Source: Desulfobacteraceae bacterium
Lineage (GTDB): Bacteria > Desulfobacterota > Desulfobacteria > Desulfobacterales > Desulfosalsimonadaceae
DNA length: 64,000 bases
Direction: 5' to 3'
NCBI GenBank assembly: GCA_011390465.1
Contig: JAABSH010000008.1
Span: 1-64,000 of the forward strand
Part shown: positions 35,335 to 43,261 of the stretch, piece by piece
How positions within the stretch are numbered: the stretch's first letter is position 1
How the letters are laid out: each line of letters opens with the position of its first letter
Notes under the pieces: generated by a model
What the model saw: only the letters and a program-made list of their open reading frames with translations
Told to the model about the DNA's origin: nothing
Databases searched by the model: none
Made by a program: the position numbers and the translations under genes

Positions 35335-35721
35335 CTACCAGTAGGATCGGACAGGGTATTGGCTGATCAGCGGATCCGGGGTCAGAATGGTCAGGGCGTG
35401 TTCAATTGCCTGGCAAACCAGCATCCGGTCAAAAGGATCATTGTGGGGAGTTGGCAGTTTGTGAAGATGCAACGTGTCCCGCTCTGTTAGGGCAAGAGAA
35501 GAAATAAAATGACTTTCCCTCTCTTGGGGGATGAATTTGTCCGGCGACGCTGGAAGCGGTAATTTTCCGAGTTTGTATTTTACATTGATTTCCCATGCGG
35601 AAACGGCACTGAAAAAAACTTCATTTCCAGGATCCCGAAAGGTGTCAAGGGCATTTTGGGAAAGCGCTTCACTACCGACGATCAGCCAGAGAAATGTGCA
35701 GGTGTCAAGGAGCAGTTTCAC
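35335..35721 (-). CDS. vapC: PIN-domain toxin, VapC family
   Basis: A 128-residue PIN-domain ribonuclease toxin. The acidic Mg2+ site is visible: LLLDTCTFLWLI (Asp6), SAVSAWEINVKYKLGKL (Glu) and HNDPFDRMLVCQA (two Asp). The C-terminal TPDPLISQYPV is typical of the subgroup paired with Phd/YefM-like antitoxins. Its start overlaps the antitoxin stop by 4 bases. VapC toxins cut tRNA or rRNA when freed from the antitoxin; the target is not deducible. Confidence 0.88.
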   Translation of the reverse strand: MKLLLDTCTFLWLIVGSEALSQNALDTFRDPGNEVFFSAVSAWEINVKYKLGKLPLPASPDKFIPQERESHFISSLALTERDTLHLHKLPTPHNDPFDRMLVCQAIEHALTILTPDPLISQYPVRSYW

Positions 35722-35972
35722 CTTTTTTCACCGTTAAATAGCGCAGTGATATCCTCCGGAAGCGGCTCGAAAAAAGCATCGCTGATGATGAATTCCGGAT
35801 ATTTTTTTCTGGTCAAACCGATCGGACGTTTTTTGTTCGGAAGCGCGACGATCGGTTTGATTTCGGCAATGGGGACGTTCCGTTTGCATACAATAATGGT
35901 TTCTCCCTTGCGTACTTTTGCAAGGGAGTTTGAAAAATTTGTTTTTATTTCGTTGATATTTAAATTAATCAT
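35718..35972 (-). CDS. Phd/YefM-family antitoxin paired with VapC
   Basis: An 84-residue protein with the Phd/YefM DNA-binding start (MINLNINEIKTNFSNSLAKVRKGETIIVCKR, shown here as its opening MINLNINEIKTNF) and the strand VPIAEIKPI. The C-terminal part (KYPEFIISDAFFEPLPEDI) would wrap the toxin. AAGG lies just before the ATG at 35972; upstream ATGs at 35990 and beyond lack family resemblance. As in known pairs it is first in the operon and probably represses it. Confidence 0.82.
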   Translation of the reverse strand: MINLNINEIKTNFSNSLAKVRKGETIIVCKRNVPIAEIKPIVALPNKKRPIGLTRKKYPEFIISDAFFEPLPEDITALFNGEKR

Positions 35973-36036
35973 GGCCTTATAATAGGTCATGATTCTGGCC
36001 AAGTCAAATGATAATTTGCGGCCCGCTGCCCGGGTA

Positions 36037-36450
36037 TCATGAACTGGCCGCGTTCTCATGGGCTTCGGTGAGCCGTGCTTCAACATATTTTATGGCATCT
36101 TCATCATATTCTTCCAGGTCAAAACAGATGGCGTCTTCGCCCAGGAGTCCTTCAGGTACAAAGTCGCCGGTTTCGTCCGGATCGGTGATCAGTTCACCAT
36201 AGAAGCAGACTGACAGCCACCGGGGCGAATCTTCAATCACGTCCACCATGGCATACAGGGGTTTGTTTTTCTGGCTTTCATGTTTTGCCCGCAAAGAATA
36301 GGTAAGGCCTTCCCGGGGCACGTATTCAAATACAATACCGGGCTTTGCCTGTAAAAAATCCTTTAGCCGGATAAAAATGTTTTTGTTTTTTTCCGGGGAA
36401 TCCGGCCAGTCCTGGATGAATTTTTCAACTTCTGCTAACACGTCGTTCAT
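36037..36450 (-). CDS. Conserved hypothetical protein, acidic
   Basis: A 137-residue acidic soluble protein without signal peptide or recognised domain. It contains an alpha/beta pattern (GIVFEYVPREGLTYSLRAKH, LYAMVDVIEDSPRWLSVCFYG) and a very acidic tail (CFDLEEYDEDAIKYVEARL). GAGGAA lies before the ATG at 36450, which is preferred to the ATG four codons upstream. It stands alone between the toxin pair and the peroxiredoxin gene. Confidence 0.6.
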   Translation of the reverse strand: MNDVLAEVEKFIQDWPDSPEKNKNIFIRLKDFLQAKPGIVFEYVPREGLTYSLRAKHESQKNKPLYAMVDVIEDSPRWLSVCFYGELITDPDETGDFVPEGLLGEDAICFDLEEYDEDAIKYVEARLTEAHENAASS

Positions 36451-36587
36451 TGGGTTCCTCATTATGAATATTGTTGGGCCGGATGTCGCCTGCGGGACGA
36501 ATCCGGCCTGTTTTTTTGGGTTCAGATGATTCTGCTGAAGACTGAAGGTTTTTCCCCCGCCTTCTACCTTAAACCTTAAACCTTTTT

Positions 36588-37310
36588 CTAATCAAATGCC
36601 ATATTCGTCTTCCACTTTTCCCACACCTTGCCCACCAGATCAATACCGGGTTTCAGGGTCGCTTTTCCGGGTTTCCATCCGGATGGCGTGGCTTCCGTGC
36701 CTTTGCTTTCCCGCACCAGCTGAAAAGCCTGAATTTGCCGCAGCGATTCGCTCACATTTCTGCCCACCGGCGGAGACAGCACTTCAAATCCCTGGATCAC
36801 CCCGTCCGGGTCAATGATGAACCGGCCCCGGGTATCCACGCCGCCGTTGTCGTCATATATTCCATAGAGGGTACCGACTTTGCCGCCCGCATCCGACAGC
36901 ATGGGAAAAGGAACGCCGCCGTCCACCATTTTTGAAATTTCCTGGTCATTCCAGATTTTGTGCACAAACACGCTGTCAATGCTCATGGAAAGGACCTGAA
37001 CGTCGAGTTTTTCAAATTCAGGATGTTTTTCAGCAACTGCTGAAATCTCGGTCGCTCAGACAAAGGTGAAATCGCCCGGGTAGAAGCAGAGTACCACCCA
37101 TTTTCCCAAGTATTCGGACAGGTTCACGTTGACGAATTTGCCCTTAAAATAAGCAGGCGCGGAAAAATCCGGCGCTTTCTGGCCGACTTTTATCATATTT
37201 TGAATCTCCTTCGGTGTTATTTCTGATGGGGTTTCTGTTTTTTCAGCGGGTGCTTCTCCCACCGGGCCGCCGGTGGGCCGGGCGCAACCCGGGTTGAAAT
37301 CTTCGGGCAT
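36588..37310 (-). CDS. Selenocysteine-containing peroxiredoxin (AhpC/Prx1-like)
   Basis: A 2-Cys-type peroxiredoxin that reduces peroxides. The frame runs through an in-frame TGA at 37058-37056 (codon 85): the protein reads [15 protein letters not shown]. In ordinary peroxiredoxins the same place is PGDFTFVCPTE with the peroxidatic Cys, so TGA encodes selenocysteine at the catalytic site. Total length is 240 residues. The C-terminal half has [15 protein letters not shown] and [16 protein letters not shown]. There is no Cys near the usual resolving position (the region reads ATPSGWKPG), so reduction may need an external thiol. A start at 37310 with AGGAGG gives a 45-residue N-terminal extension. 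A pipeline would split this into two hypothetical genes. Confidence 0.93.
37028..37058 (-). promoter_or_regulatory. Selenocysteine UGA and SECIS-like hairpin in the peroxiredoxin gene
   Basis: On the coding strand a perfect 7-bp stem TTTCAGC/GCTGAAA with a 4-base AGTT loop starts 11 bases after the TGA. Position and a GU in the loop agree with bacterial SECIS elements that recruit SelB. Confidence 0.75.
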
Positions 37311-37352
37311 AGTGTCTCCTCCTGTGCTTGAATGCCGGTGTATAAAAGGGTA

Positions 37353-37763
37353 TTATGCCAGTTTTTTCCCGGCACCAGGGCCGGGAGCCACGCCGTAAAT
37401 TTTATCAATTTTTAAAATTGCGGCCCCTTTGGATTTTAACGGGAATCCGGATTGCGTGCTTTTTTCTTCAATCCATTTCGCGGTTTCTTCAAAGCGCGGG
37501 CCGGATGTTTCCACCGTGACAGTACCTTTGACCTGATAGCCCTCATGGCCTTCCCAAAAGGTGATGGCGAATTTGGGATTGGCTTTTATGTTGGCCAGGG
37601 TTTTTCCGAAAAACTGGTCGGAAATCAGAAGGGTTTCATTATCAAGGATTTTTTTGGCACCCACGGGAACCGCATTGGGCGTGCCGTCAGCCGTTGCGGT
37701 GGCCAGAATTGCAGTCGGTACCTTATTGAAGAGTTCCATCATACGTTCCGTCATTTTCGCCAT
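37353..37763 (-). CDS. Pyridoxamine 5'-phosphate oxidase-like FMN-binding protein
   Basis: A 136-residue split-barrel flavin-binding protein. LFNKVPTAILATATADGTPNAVPVG is the family opening strand pair, and NETLLISDQFFGKTLANIKANPKFAITFW completes the FMN pocket. AGGAGG precedes the ATG. It is just upstream of the selenoprotein peroxiredoxin on the same strand (42 bases), so both may be expressed together under oxidative stress. Small proteins of this kind bind FMN or F420 and act in redox reactions that cannot be specified here. Confidence 0.82.
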   Translation of the reverse strand: MAKMTERMMELFNKVPTAILATATADGTPNAVPVGAKKILDNETLLISDQFFGKTLANIKANPKFAITFWEGHEGYQVKGTVTVETSGPRFEETAKWIEEKSTQSGFPLKSKGAAILKIDKIYGVAPGPGAGKKLA

Positions 37764-37860
37764 AATAATTCCTCCTTTACTTCTGTTTAATGGTTGGTAA
37801 AGCCGGCTGAACCGCCCTGGTTACTGCAGGGAGGGTATCCGGCGTCAGATATATTCACAA

Positions 37861-38193
37861 TCAATGCTGGTTATGGGTTTCAGTGGCCCAAATGGGATCA
37901 TTCCCAAATTGTCTGAACCATCGCTCCCGGTCGGAGAGGTATTTCTCAACCTCCTGCCGGGCAAAGGAATACCGGTATTCATGGCAATACTGAAGAATGA
38001 TATTATAGGCATTAATGATCTCCCGGGTTTTGTGTTCAGCGGTTGCCGGGTCACTCGTATTTTTATCCGGATGCCATTTTTTGATTAATCGTTTAAAATT
38101 GTTTTTGACCTGGTCAAAAGTGGCGGCTTCCGGTAATTCAAGAATTTTTCGGGCTTCGCTGATGGTTTCAAAACGGGTTTTCATGGGTTGCAT
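37861..38193 (-). CDS. Small J-domain protein
   Basis: A 110-residue protein that is mostly a J domain: SEARKILELPEAATFDQVKNNFKRLIKKWHPDKN has the helix pair with the HPD tripeptide (shown in part: RLIKKWHPDKN), then REIINAYNIILQYC. The tail (SDRERWFRQFGNDPIW) has no recognised domain. It would act as a co-chaperone of DnaK. The start may be the ATG three codons further down (38184); neither has a good ribosome site. Confidence 0.82.
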   Translation of the reverse strand: MQPMKTRFETISEARKILELPEAATFDQVKNNFKRLIKKWHPDKNTSDPATAEHKTREIINAYNIILQYCHEYRYSFARQEVEKYLSDRERWFRQFGNDPIWATETHNQH

Positions 38194-38377
38194 CCCGGTA
38201 TTCTGCGGCTTTTGCCGTCTTGCGTTACTGCTTTTGGGTTATGTAATAAAACACTATAACACCGGAATGCTGCAAATTCAATGACAGGTTTGGGATTATG
38301 CTCAAAAAAATTGCACAGCACTTTTCAGGTTCCCGCATTCCCCTGAGGGACCTGTCTTTTTCGTAATTCAGACGTGC

Positions 38378-38401
38378 GTTCCCACGGAGGACCGTGGGAA
38401 C
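38378..38401. terminator. Perfect 10-bp hairpin in the gap before the acetate operon end
   Basis: GTTCCCACGG/CCGTGGGAAC with loop AGGA. No T-run follows on either side, so function as a terminator is uncertain. It lies in the 310-base gap 38194-38504. Confidence 0.45.
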
Positions 38402-38421
38402 GAGGCCGAGGCAATTTCTGC

Positions 38422-38491
38422 CTCCTATCTCCTATCTTCTGAATTCTGTCTCCTGTCTCCTGACTTCTGACTTCTGACTTCTGAATCCTGC
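38422..38491. repeat. Degenerate 7-bp tandem repeat (CTYCTGA-like), 10 units
   Basis: Ten consecutive 7-base units (CTCCTAT, CTCCTAT, CTTCTGA, ATTCTGT, CTCCTGT, CTCCTGA, CTTCTGA three times, ATCCTGC). It is non-coding and lies just downstream of the acyl-CoA synthetase stop. Three adjacent identical units suggest recent slippage. Confidence 0.85.
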
Positions 38492-38504
38492 CTTCCAGCC
38501 TTTT

Positions 38505-40241
38505 CTAATCCTGCATATTCAGGGATTCTCCCCCGGGGATGCCCAGTTCTCTTGCCCTGAGCACCCGCCGCAGCAGTTTGCCGCTTCTTGTTTTGGGCAG
38601 TTTGTCCAGAATGACCACATCCCGGACCACGATGTCCGCTGCCAGGTTGCCTTTCAGAAAGGCTTTGATTTCATAATTCAGGCGTGAGGACGGGATATGG
38701 CCGCGTTTCAGGGTGATAAAAGCTTTCAGATAGGAAAGACCTTTGCCAGGCTCGCTGCCTTTGGATATTACCGCGGCTTCGGCCACGGCCGGGTGAACGC
38801 ACAGCACCTGTTCGATTTCAAAGGGACCGATCACCTTGTCGCCGCCGGCTTTCAGGAGGTCATCATTCCGGCCCTGGTGATAAAAATACCCTTCTTCATC
38901 TTCAACGGCAATGTCGCCGGTAAGAAACCAGTTGTCAGCGGTAAAATATCGCTGGTATCCGTTTTCATCATGCCAGAGGCCGCTGGTCAGGCCGGGCCAC
39001 GGACATTTCAGGGCCAGTTCCCCTAAAGAGAGGGGGGGCAGGGGCGTGCCGGTTTCATCCAGAATCGCGGCCCGGATGCCGGGGAGGGGTTTTCCCATGG
39101 AACCGGGTTTAATGTCATTGCAGGGCAGATTGGCAATGCAGATAATGCCGGTTTCCGTCATCCACCAGGTATCATGGGGAAAGCAGTGCAGATGGTCTTT
39201 CACCCAATAGAAAAGCTCCGGCGGAAGGGGCGCGCCCACACCGGCAATGTGAACAAGGGCGCCGAGCTGATACCGGGACGGCAGGTTGTCGCCGGCTTCC
39301 ATGAGATCCCGGATGATTTTGGGCGTGGTGTACCACACCGTAATTTTGAATTTTTCCAGGGTCCAGTACCAGTTGGCCGCGGTAAAGGGGTCTCCCTGGA
39401 CAAAAGAGGTGGCTCCGCACAGCCACGGGGCGAATGCGCCGTAGACAGTGCCGGTCACCCAGGCCGGATCCGCGTCCGTCCAAAGGATGGAATTCGTTTT
39501 AAGATCCAGCACCCATCGGGCTGAGGCCAGCATGCCGGTCATTTCCTGATGGGTGTGCATTACCCCTTTGGGCGGCCGGGTGGAACCGGAGGTGTAGATC
39601 AGATAAAGGGGCGTATCCCCTGGAAATGCTTGAGCCGGAAATTCGGCCGGCATCTGGTCCGGTATGCTGCTGATAACGGTTTCATTCTGAAAAATGCCCG
39701 GTGCCGGTCCCTGGGTGAGAAAAATGTGGTCCATGCGGGCCGCGCATTCAAGGGATATCTTTTCCACCAGATCCGGCAGGGTCAGAATGCCTTTGGGGGC
39801 TGTGATTTCAAGGCGGATTTCCAGCTCATAAAAACCCGCGCTGGCGAAAATCGGGCAGAAGATAACTCCTGTACGGGCACAGGCGGCCATGGTGAAAAAT
39901 ATTTCCGGGCAGGGCGGCAGCATGATTATCAGCCGGTCGCCGGCCACAAAGTTGTATTTTTTCAAAAGACCGGCCCATTGGCAGGATTTTTTTTTCAGTT
40001 CCCCATAGGTGTATCGCTCCGTCTGCCCGCCTTTTGAAAAGACCAGGGCGTCATGGGCACATTTTTCAGGATCATCCGCCCACCGGTCCATGGATTCAGT
40101 GATAATATTCATGTGATCCGTGCCGTGCCATGAAAATTCCGTTTCGATATCTGTCCATTGAAAGCCGGGCAGGATGGCGTCATAGGATCTCAGGTTGGCG
40201 GAGACGGTATTGCAGGCGGGTATTCTTGCTTTGATCATCAT
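38505..40241 (-). CDS. AMP-forming acyl-CoA synthetase, AcsA/medium-chain-like
   Basis: A 578-residue ANL-superfamily ligase that activates a carboxylic acid as acyl-AMP and then acyl-CoA. The phosphate loop reads YTSGSTRPPKGVMHTH (Arg in place of the usual Gly), followed by DTWWMTETG (A5) and WFLTGDIAVEDEEGYFYHQGRNDDLLKAGG (A7-A8, shown in part: GRNDDLLKAGG). The C-terminal [12 protein letters not shown] contains the Lys that is acetylated to switch off such enzymes. It is shorter than Acs and resembles Bacillus AcsA, so acetate, propionate or a longer acid is possible. It is last in the acetate operon, 10 bases from the deacetylase gene. Confidence 0.85.
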   Translation of the reverse strand: MMIKARIPACNTVSANLRSYDAILPGFQWTDIETEFSWHGTDHMNIITESMDRWADDPEKCAHDALVFSKGGQTERYTYGELKKKSCQWAGLLKKYNFVAGDRLIIMLPPCPEIFFTMAACARTGVIFCPIFASAGFYELEIRLEITAPKGILTLPDLVEKISLECAARMDHIFLTQGPAPGIFQNETVISSIPDQMPAEFPAQAFPGDTPLYLIYTSGSTRPPKGVMHTHQEMTGMLASARWVLDLKTNSILWTDADPAWVTGTVYGAFAPWLCGATSFVQGDPFTAANWYWTLEKFKITVWYTTPKIIRDLMEAGDNLPSRYQLGALVHIAGVGAPLPPELFYWVKDHLHCFPHDTWWMTETGIICIANLPCNDIKPGSMGKPLPGIRAAILDETGTPLPPLSLGELALKCPWPGLTSGLWHDENGYQRYFTADNWFLTGDIAVEDEEGYFYHQGRNDDLLKAGGDKVIGPFEIEQVLCVHPAVAEAAVISKGSEPGKGLSYLKAFITLKRGHIPSSRLNYEIKAFLKGNLAADIVVRDVVILDKLPKTRSGKLLRRVLRARELGIPGGESLNMQD

Positions 40242-40250
40242 CAGTATTCC

Positions 40251-41279
40251 TCAGCGCAGAAAGCCGTACGGGGAGTGAAGGGTTTTGACGCGGTCCACAA
40301 GTTTTGCCGCGTCAGGGCTTGGGGACAGGGTCGCCAGGGGCGAGGGCGGACGGGTCAGTTCCGTTACCATATCAAAGATGGAATCCGCCAGCGCGCGCTG
40401 ATCATAGCCTCCTTCCAGAGCAAAAAACAGGGGGGCATTTCCGGTCTGTTTTCGGAGATGCATGAGCAGCCGGGTGATGTTGCGGTAAAATTTCCGGGTA
40501 AGCCGGGACCGGCCCACAGGGTCATCGCCATGGGCGTCAAATCCGGCGGCTGTCATGATAAGCTGGGGCTGATACGCGGCTATAAGGGGGGTGAGGATTT
40601 CCTGATACAGATACAGCATATCATCGTCTGTAAATTCACGGATAATGGGGATGTTCACGGTGTACCCGGTGCCTTTGCCCGCGCCGGTCTGATCCAGGGC
40701 GCCGGTATAAGGATACATCATGGGATCATGGGTGGACAGGTAAAAAACATGGTCGCTGTTGTAGAAAATATCGTGAATTCCGTTTCCGTGGTGAATATCC
40801 CAGTCAACGACCAGGATTCGTTCCAGGGCAAACCGGTCCATGGCGTATTGGGCCGCAATGGCGATATTGTTGAAAATACAGAATCCAGCGGCCTTGTCCG
40901 GCAGGGCGTGGTGCCCCGGGGGCCGGACAAACCCGAAATAGGCCTCGCAGGTACCCGTCATCAGGCTTTCCACTCCTTTGATGCAGGCCCCGGCCGCCAG
41001 CCAGGCCGCAAAATGGCTGTCCGCGCTGATGGGGGTGTCCGGCGCAAGAGAGGTGAGCCGCTGTTCAGCAGTTTTGAGAATGCGTTTTATATAGGCAGGA
41101 GAGTGGATCCTTTCAATCTGCTCCAGGGTGGCCAGGGCTGCCGGGATCTGGATAAGCCGGTTCTGGAAGTGCTGATCCAGCATCCGGTGCACCGCGTCCA
41201 GACGTTTGGGATGCTCCGGGTGATGGTGCCCGGTTTTGTGTTTCAGAAACCGCTCATCACGGGTGATGCCGACATTCAA
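40251..41279 (-). CDS. Histone-deacetylase-family protein deacetylase (AcuC-like)
   Basis: A 342-residue zinc-dependent deacetylase. Catalytic segments are complete: VRPPGHHALPD (charge-relay His pair), VVDWDIHHGNG (zinc Asp and His), STHDPM, TAAGFDAHGDDPVG (zinc Asp) and LEGGYD. The start is TTG 41279, with AAGGAC upstream. AcuC of Bacillus is of this family and deacetylates acetyl-CoA synthetase. Position between two acetyl-CoA-synthetase-like genes, downstream of a GNAT fusion, strongly suggests the same role here. Confidence 0.87.
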   Translation of the reverse strand: MNVGITRDERFLKHKTGHHHPEHPKRLDAVHRMLDQHFQNRLIQIPAALATLEQIERIHSPAYIKRILKTAEQRLTSLAPDTPISADSHFAAWLAAGACIKGVESLMTGTCEAYFGFVRPPGHHALPDKAAGFCIFNNIAIAAQYAMDRFALERILVVDWDIHHGNGIHDIFYNSDHVFYLSTHDPMMYPYTGALDQTGAGKGTGYTVNIPIIREFTDDDMLYLYQEILTPLIAAYQPQLIMTAAGFDAHGDDPVGRSRLTRKFYRNITRLLMHLRKQTGNAPLFFALEGGYDQRALADSIFDMVTELTRPPSPLATLSPSPDAAKLVDRVKTLHSPYGFLR

Positions 41280-41296
41280 TCCGGAAGTTGTCCTTA

Positions 41297-43261
41297 TTAT
41301 AATTCCGATACATCCACCCGGTTTTGGATCAGCGTGTCAATAACCGATTCATCTGCAATGGTGGAGGTATCCCCCAGCTCGTCCATTTTACCGGCCGCGA
41401 TTTTTTTCAGAATCCGGCGCATGATTTTGCCGCTGCGGGTTTTGGGCAGTCCTTCCGTGAATTGAATTACGTCAATGGTGGCAATGGGGCCGATTTCCTT
41501 TCTCACCTGCATGACCAGTTCTTTTTTCAGCGCATCTGAAGGGACGGCCCCGCTTTTAAGGATGATAAACGCGTAAATGCCCTGTCCTTTGATGGCATGG
41601 GGAAACCCCACCACTGCGGCTTCGGCCACATTTTTGTGCAGCACCAGCGCGGATTCCACTTCCGCGGTGCCCAGGCGGTGGCCGGACACATTGATGACAT
41701 CGTCAATGCGGCCGATAATCCAGAAATACCCGTCTTCATCCTTTTTGGCGCCGTCACCGGTAAAATACATTCCCGGTACCTGGCTGAAATAGGTGTCCCG
41801 GAAGCGTTCATGGTCGCCGTAAACCGTGCGCGCCATACCCGGCCAGGGTTTGCGGATACACAGCAGGCCTTCTTCATTGGGAAATTTTACTTCTTCGCCG
41901 GTGTCATCTAAAATGACCGGGTCCACGCCGAAAAACGGGCCGGAACACGAGCCCGGCTTGATGGGGTCCACCCCGGGCAGCGGGGTCATCATGTGGCCGC
42001 CGGTTTCGGTCTGCCACCAGGTGTCAATGACCGGGCACCAGTCCCGGCCTACAAAATGATAATACCACCGCCAGGCTTCCGGATTGATGGGCTCCCCCAC
42101 CGTGCCCAGCAGTTTTAAAGAAGAAATGTCATGTTTCAGTACATGAGATTCCCCTTCTTTTGCCAGTGCCCGGATGGCAGTGGGAGCCGTGTAGAATTTG
42201 TTGATCCTGTATTTTTCCACAATGGCCCAGAACCGGTCAAAATCCGGATAGCTGGGCACCCCTTCAAACATGACGCCGGTGAGCCCGTTGATGAGAGGGC
42301 CATAGACAATATAGCTGTGCCCGGTGATCCATCCGATGTCCGCGGTGCACCAAAAGATTTCATCGTCTTTTAAATCAAACACCAGTTTAGTGGTCATGGC
42401 TGCGTACACCAGGTATCCTCCGTGGGTATGCACCACGCCTTTGGGCTTGCCCGTGCTGCCGCTGGTGTAGAGTATAAACAGGGGATCTTCCGCATCCATG
42501 GATTCAGGTTCCACATAGGCGGGCAGGTCCGGGGCCGCCATGGCCTCATGCCACCAGATTTCTTTACCTGCCTCCAGCTGAATGTCCGCGGCGGTGCGAT
42601 TGACCACCACCACGGTTTCCACATTGGGGCAGTTTTTCAGGGCCGCGTCCACATTGTTTTTAAGGGAAACCGGTTTGCCGCCCCGATACCCGCCGTCCGC
42701 TGTAATGACCACTTTGGCGTTGCTGTCGGTAATGCGGTTGGCAATGGCTTCCGCGCTGAAGCCCCCGAACACCACGCTGTGAACTGCCCCGATCCGGGCG
42801 CAGGCCAGCAGGGACACCGGCAGCTCAATGATCATGGGCAGATAGATAATCACCCGGTCCCCTTTTTGAACGCCTCGGGATTTCAGCACGGCGGCAAAGC
42901 GGTTGACCTGTTCATAAACATCCCCGTAGGTATAGGTTCTGGCATCATCCGGCCGGTCCCCTTCCCAGTAGTAGGCGATTTTGTCTTTGATGGTGTCCAT
43001 GTGCCGGTCCAGGCAATTATAGGATGCGTTGAGCCTGCCGTTTCCAAACCACTGGATTTTTGCTTCATTAAAATCATAGTCCAAAACAAAATCCCATTTT
43101 TTTTCCCAGGAAAGATATTTTTCGGCCTGCTCAGCCCAGAATTCCTCCGGGTGGTCGATGGATTTTTGGTACAGTTCCTGATATTGTTTTTTGCTGTTGA
43201 TATAGGCAATTTTCCGGTAGTCTGCGAGATGCGCGTCATAAAATTTCGGATACTCGGTCAT
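41297..43261 (-). CDS. acs: Acetyl-CoA synthetase (AMP-forming)
   Basis: A 654-residue enzyme making acetyl-CoA from acetate, ATP and CoA. Motifs are [21 protein letters not shown] (phosphate loop, shown in part: [16 protein letters not shown]), [32 protein letters not shown] and the C-terminal [12 protein letters not shown], whose Lys is the classical acetylation switch. Length fits the Acs family. Its ATG overlaps the stop of the CoA-transferase/GNAT gene by one base (TAATG), so expression is coupled. Confidence 0.96.
   Translation of the reverse strand: MTEYPKFYDAHLADYRKIAYINSKKQYQELYQKSIDHPEEFWAEQAEKYLSWEKKWDFVLDYDFNEAKIQWFGNGRLNASYNCLDRHMDTIKDKIAYYWEGDRPDDARTYTYGDVYEQVNRFAAVLKSRGVQKGDRVIIYLPMIIELPVSLLACARIGAVHSVVFGGFSAEAIANRITDSNAKVVITADGGYRGGKPVSLKNNVDAALKNCPNVETVVVVNRTAADIQLEAGKEIWWHEAMAAPDLPAYVEPESMDAEDPLFILYTSGSTGKPKGVVHTHGGYLVYAAMTTKLVFDLKDDEIFWCTADIGWITGHSYIVYGPLINGLTGVMFEGVPSYPDFDRFWAIVEKYRINKFYTAPTAIRALAKEGESHVLKHDISSLKLLGTVGEPINPEAWRWYYHFVGRDWCPVIDTWWQTETGGHMMTPLPGVDPIKPGSCSGPFFGVDPVILDDTGEEVKFPNEEGLLCIRKPWPGMARTVYGDHERFRDTYFSQVPGMYFTGDGAKKDEDGYFWIIGRIDDVINVSGHRLGTAEVESALVLHKNVAEAAVVGFPHAIKGQGIYAFIILKSGAVPSDALKKELVMQVRKEIGPIATIDVIQFTEGLPKTRSGKIMRRILKKIAAGKMDELGDTSTIADESVIDTLIQNRVDVSEL

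Noticed and set aside
37056-37310. Separate 84-residue gene ending at the TGA in the peroxiredoxin
   Set aside because: Sequence on both sides belongs to one peroxiredoxin fold with the TGA exactly at the catalytic Cys position.
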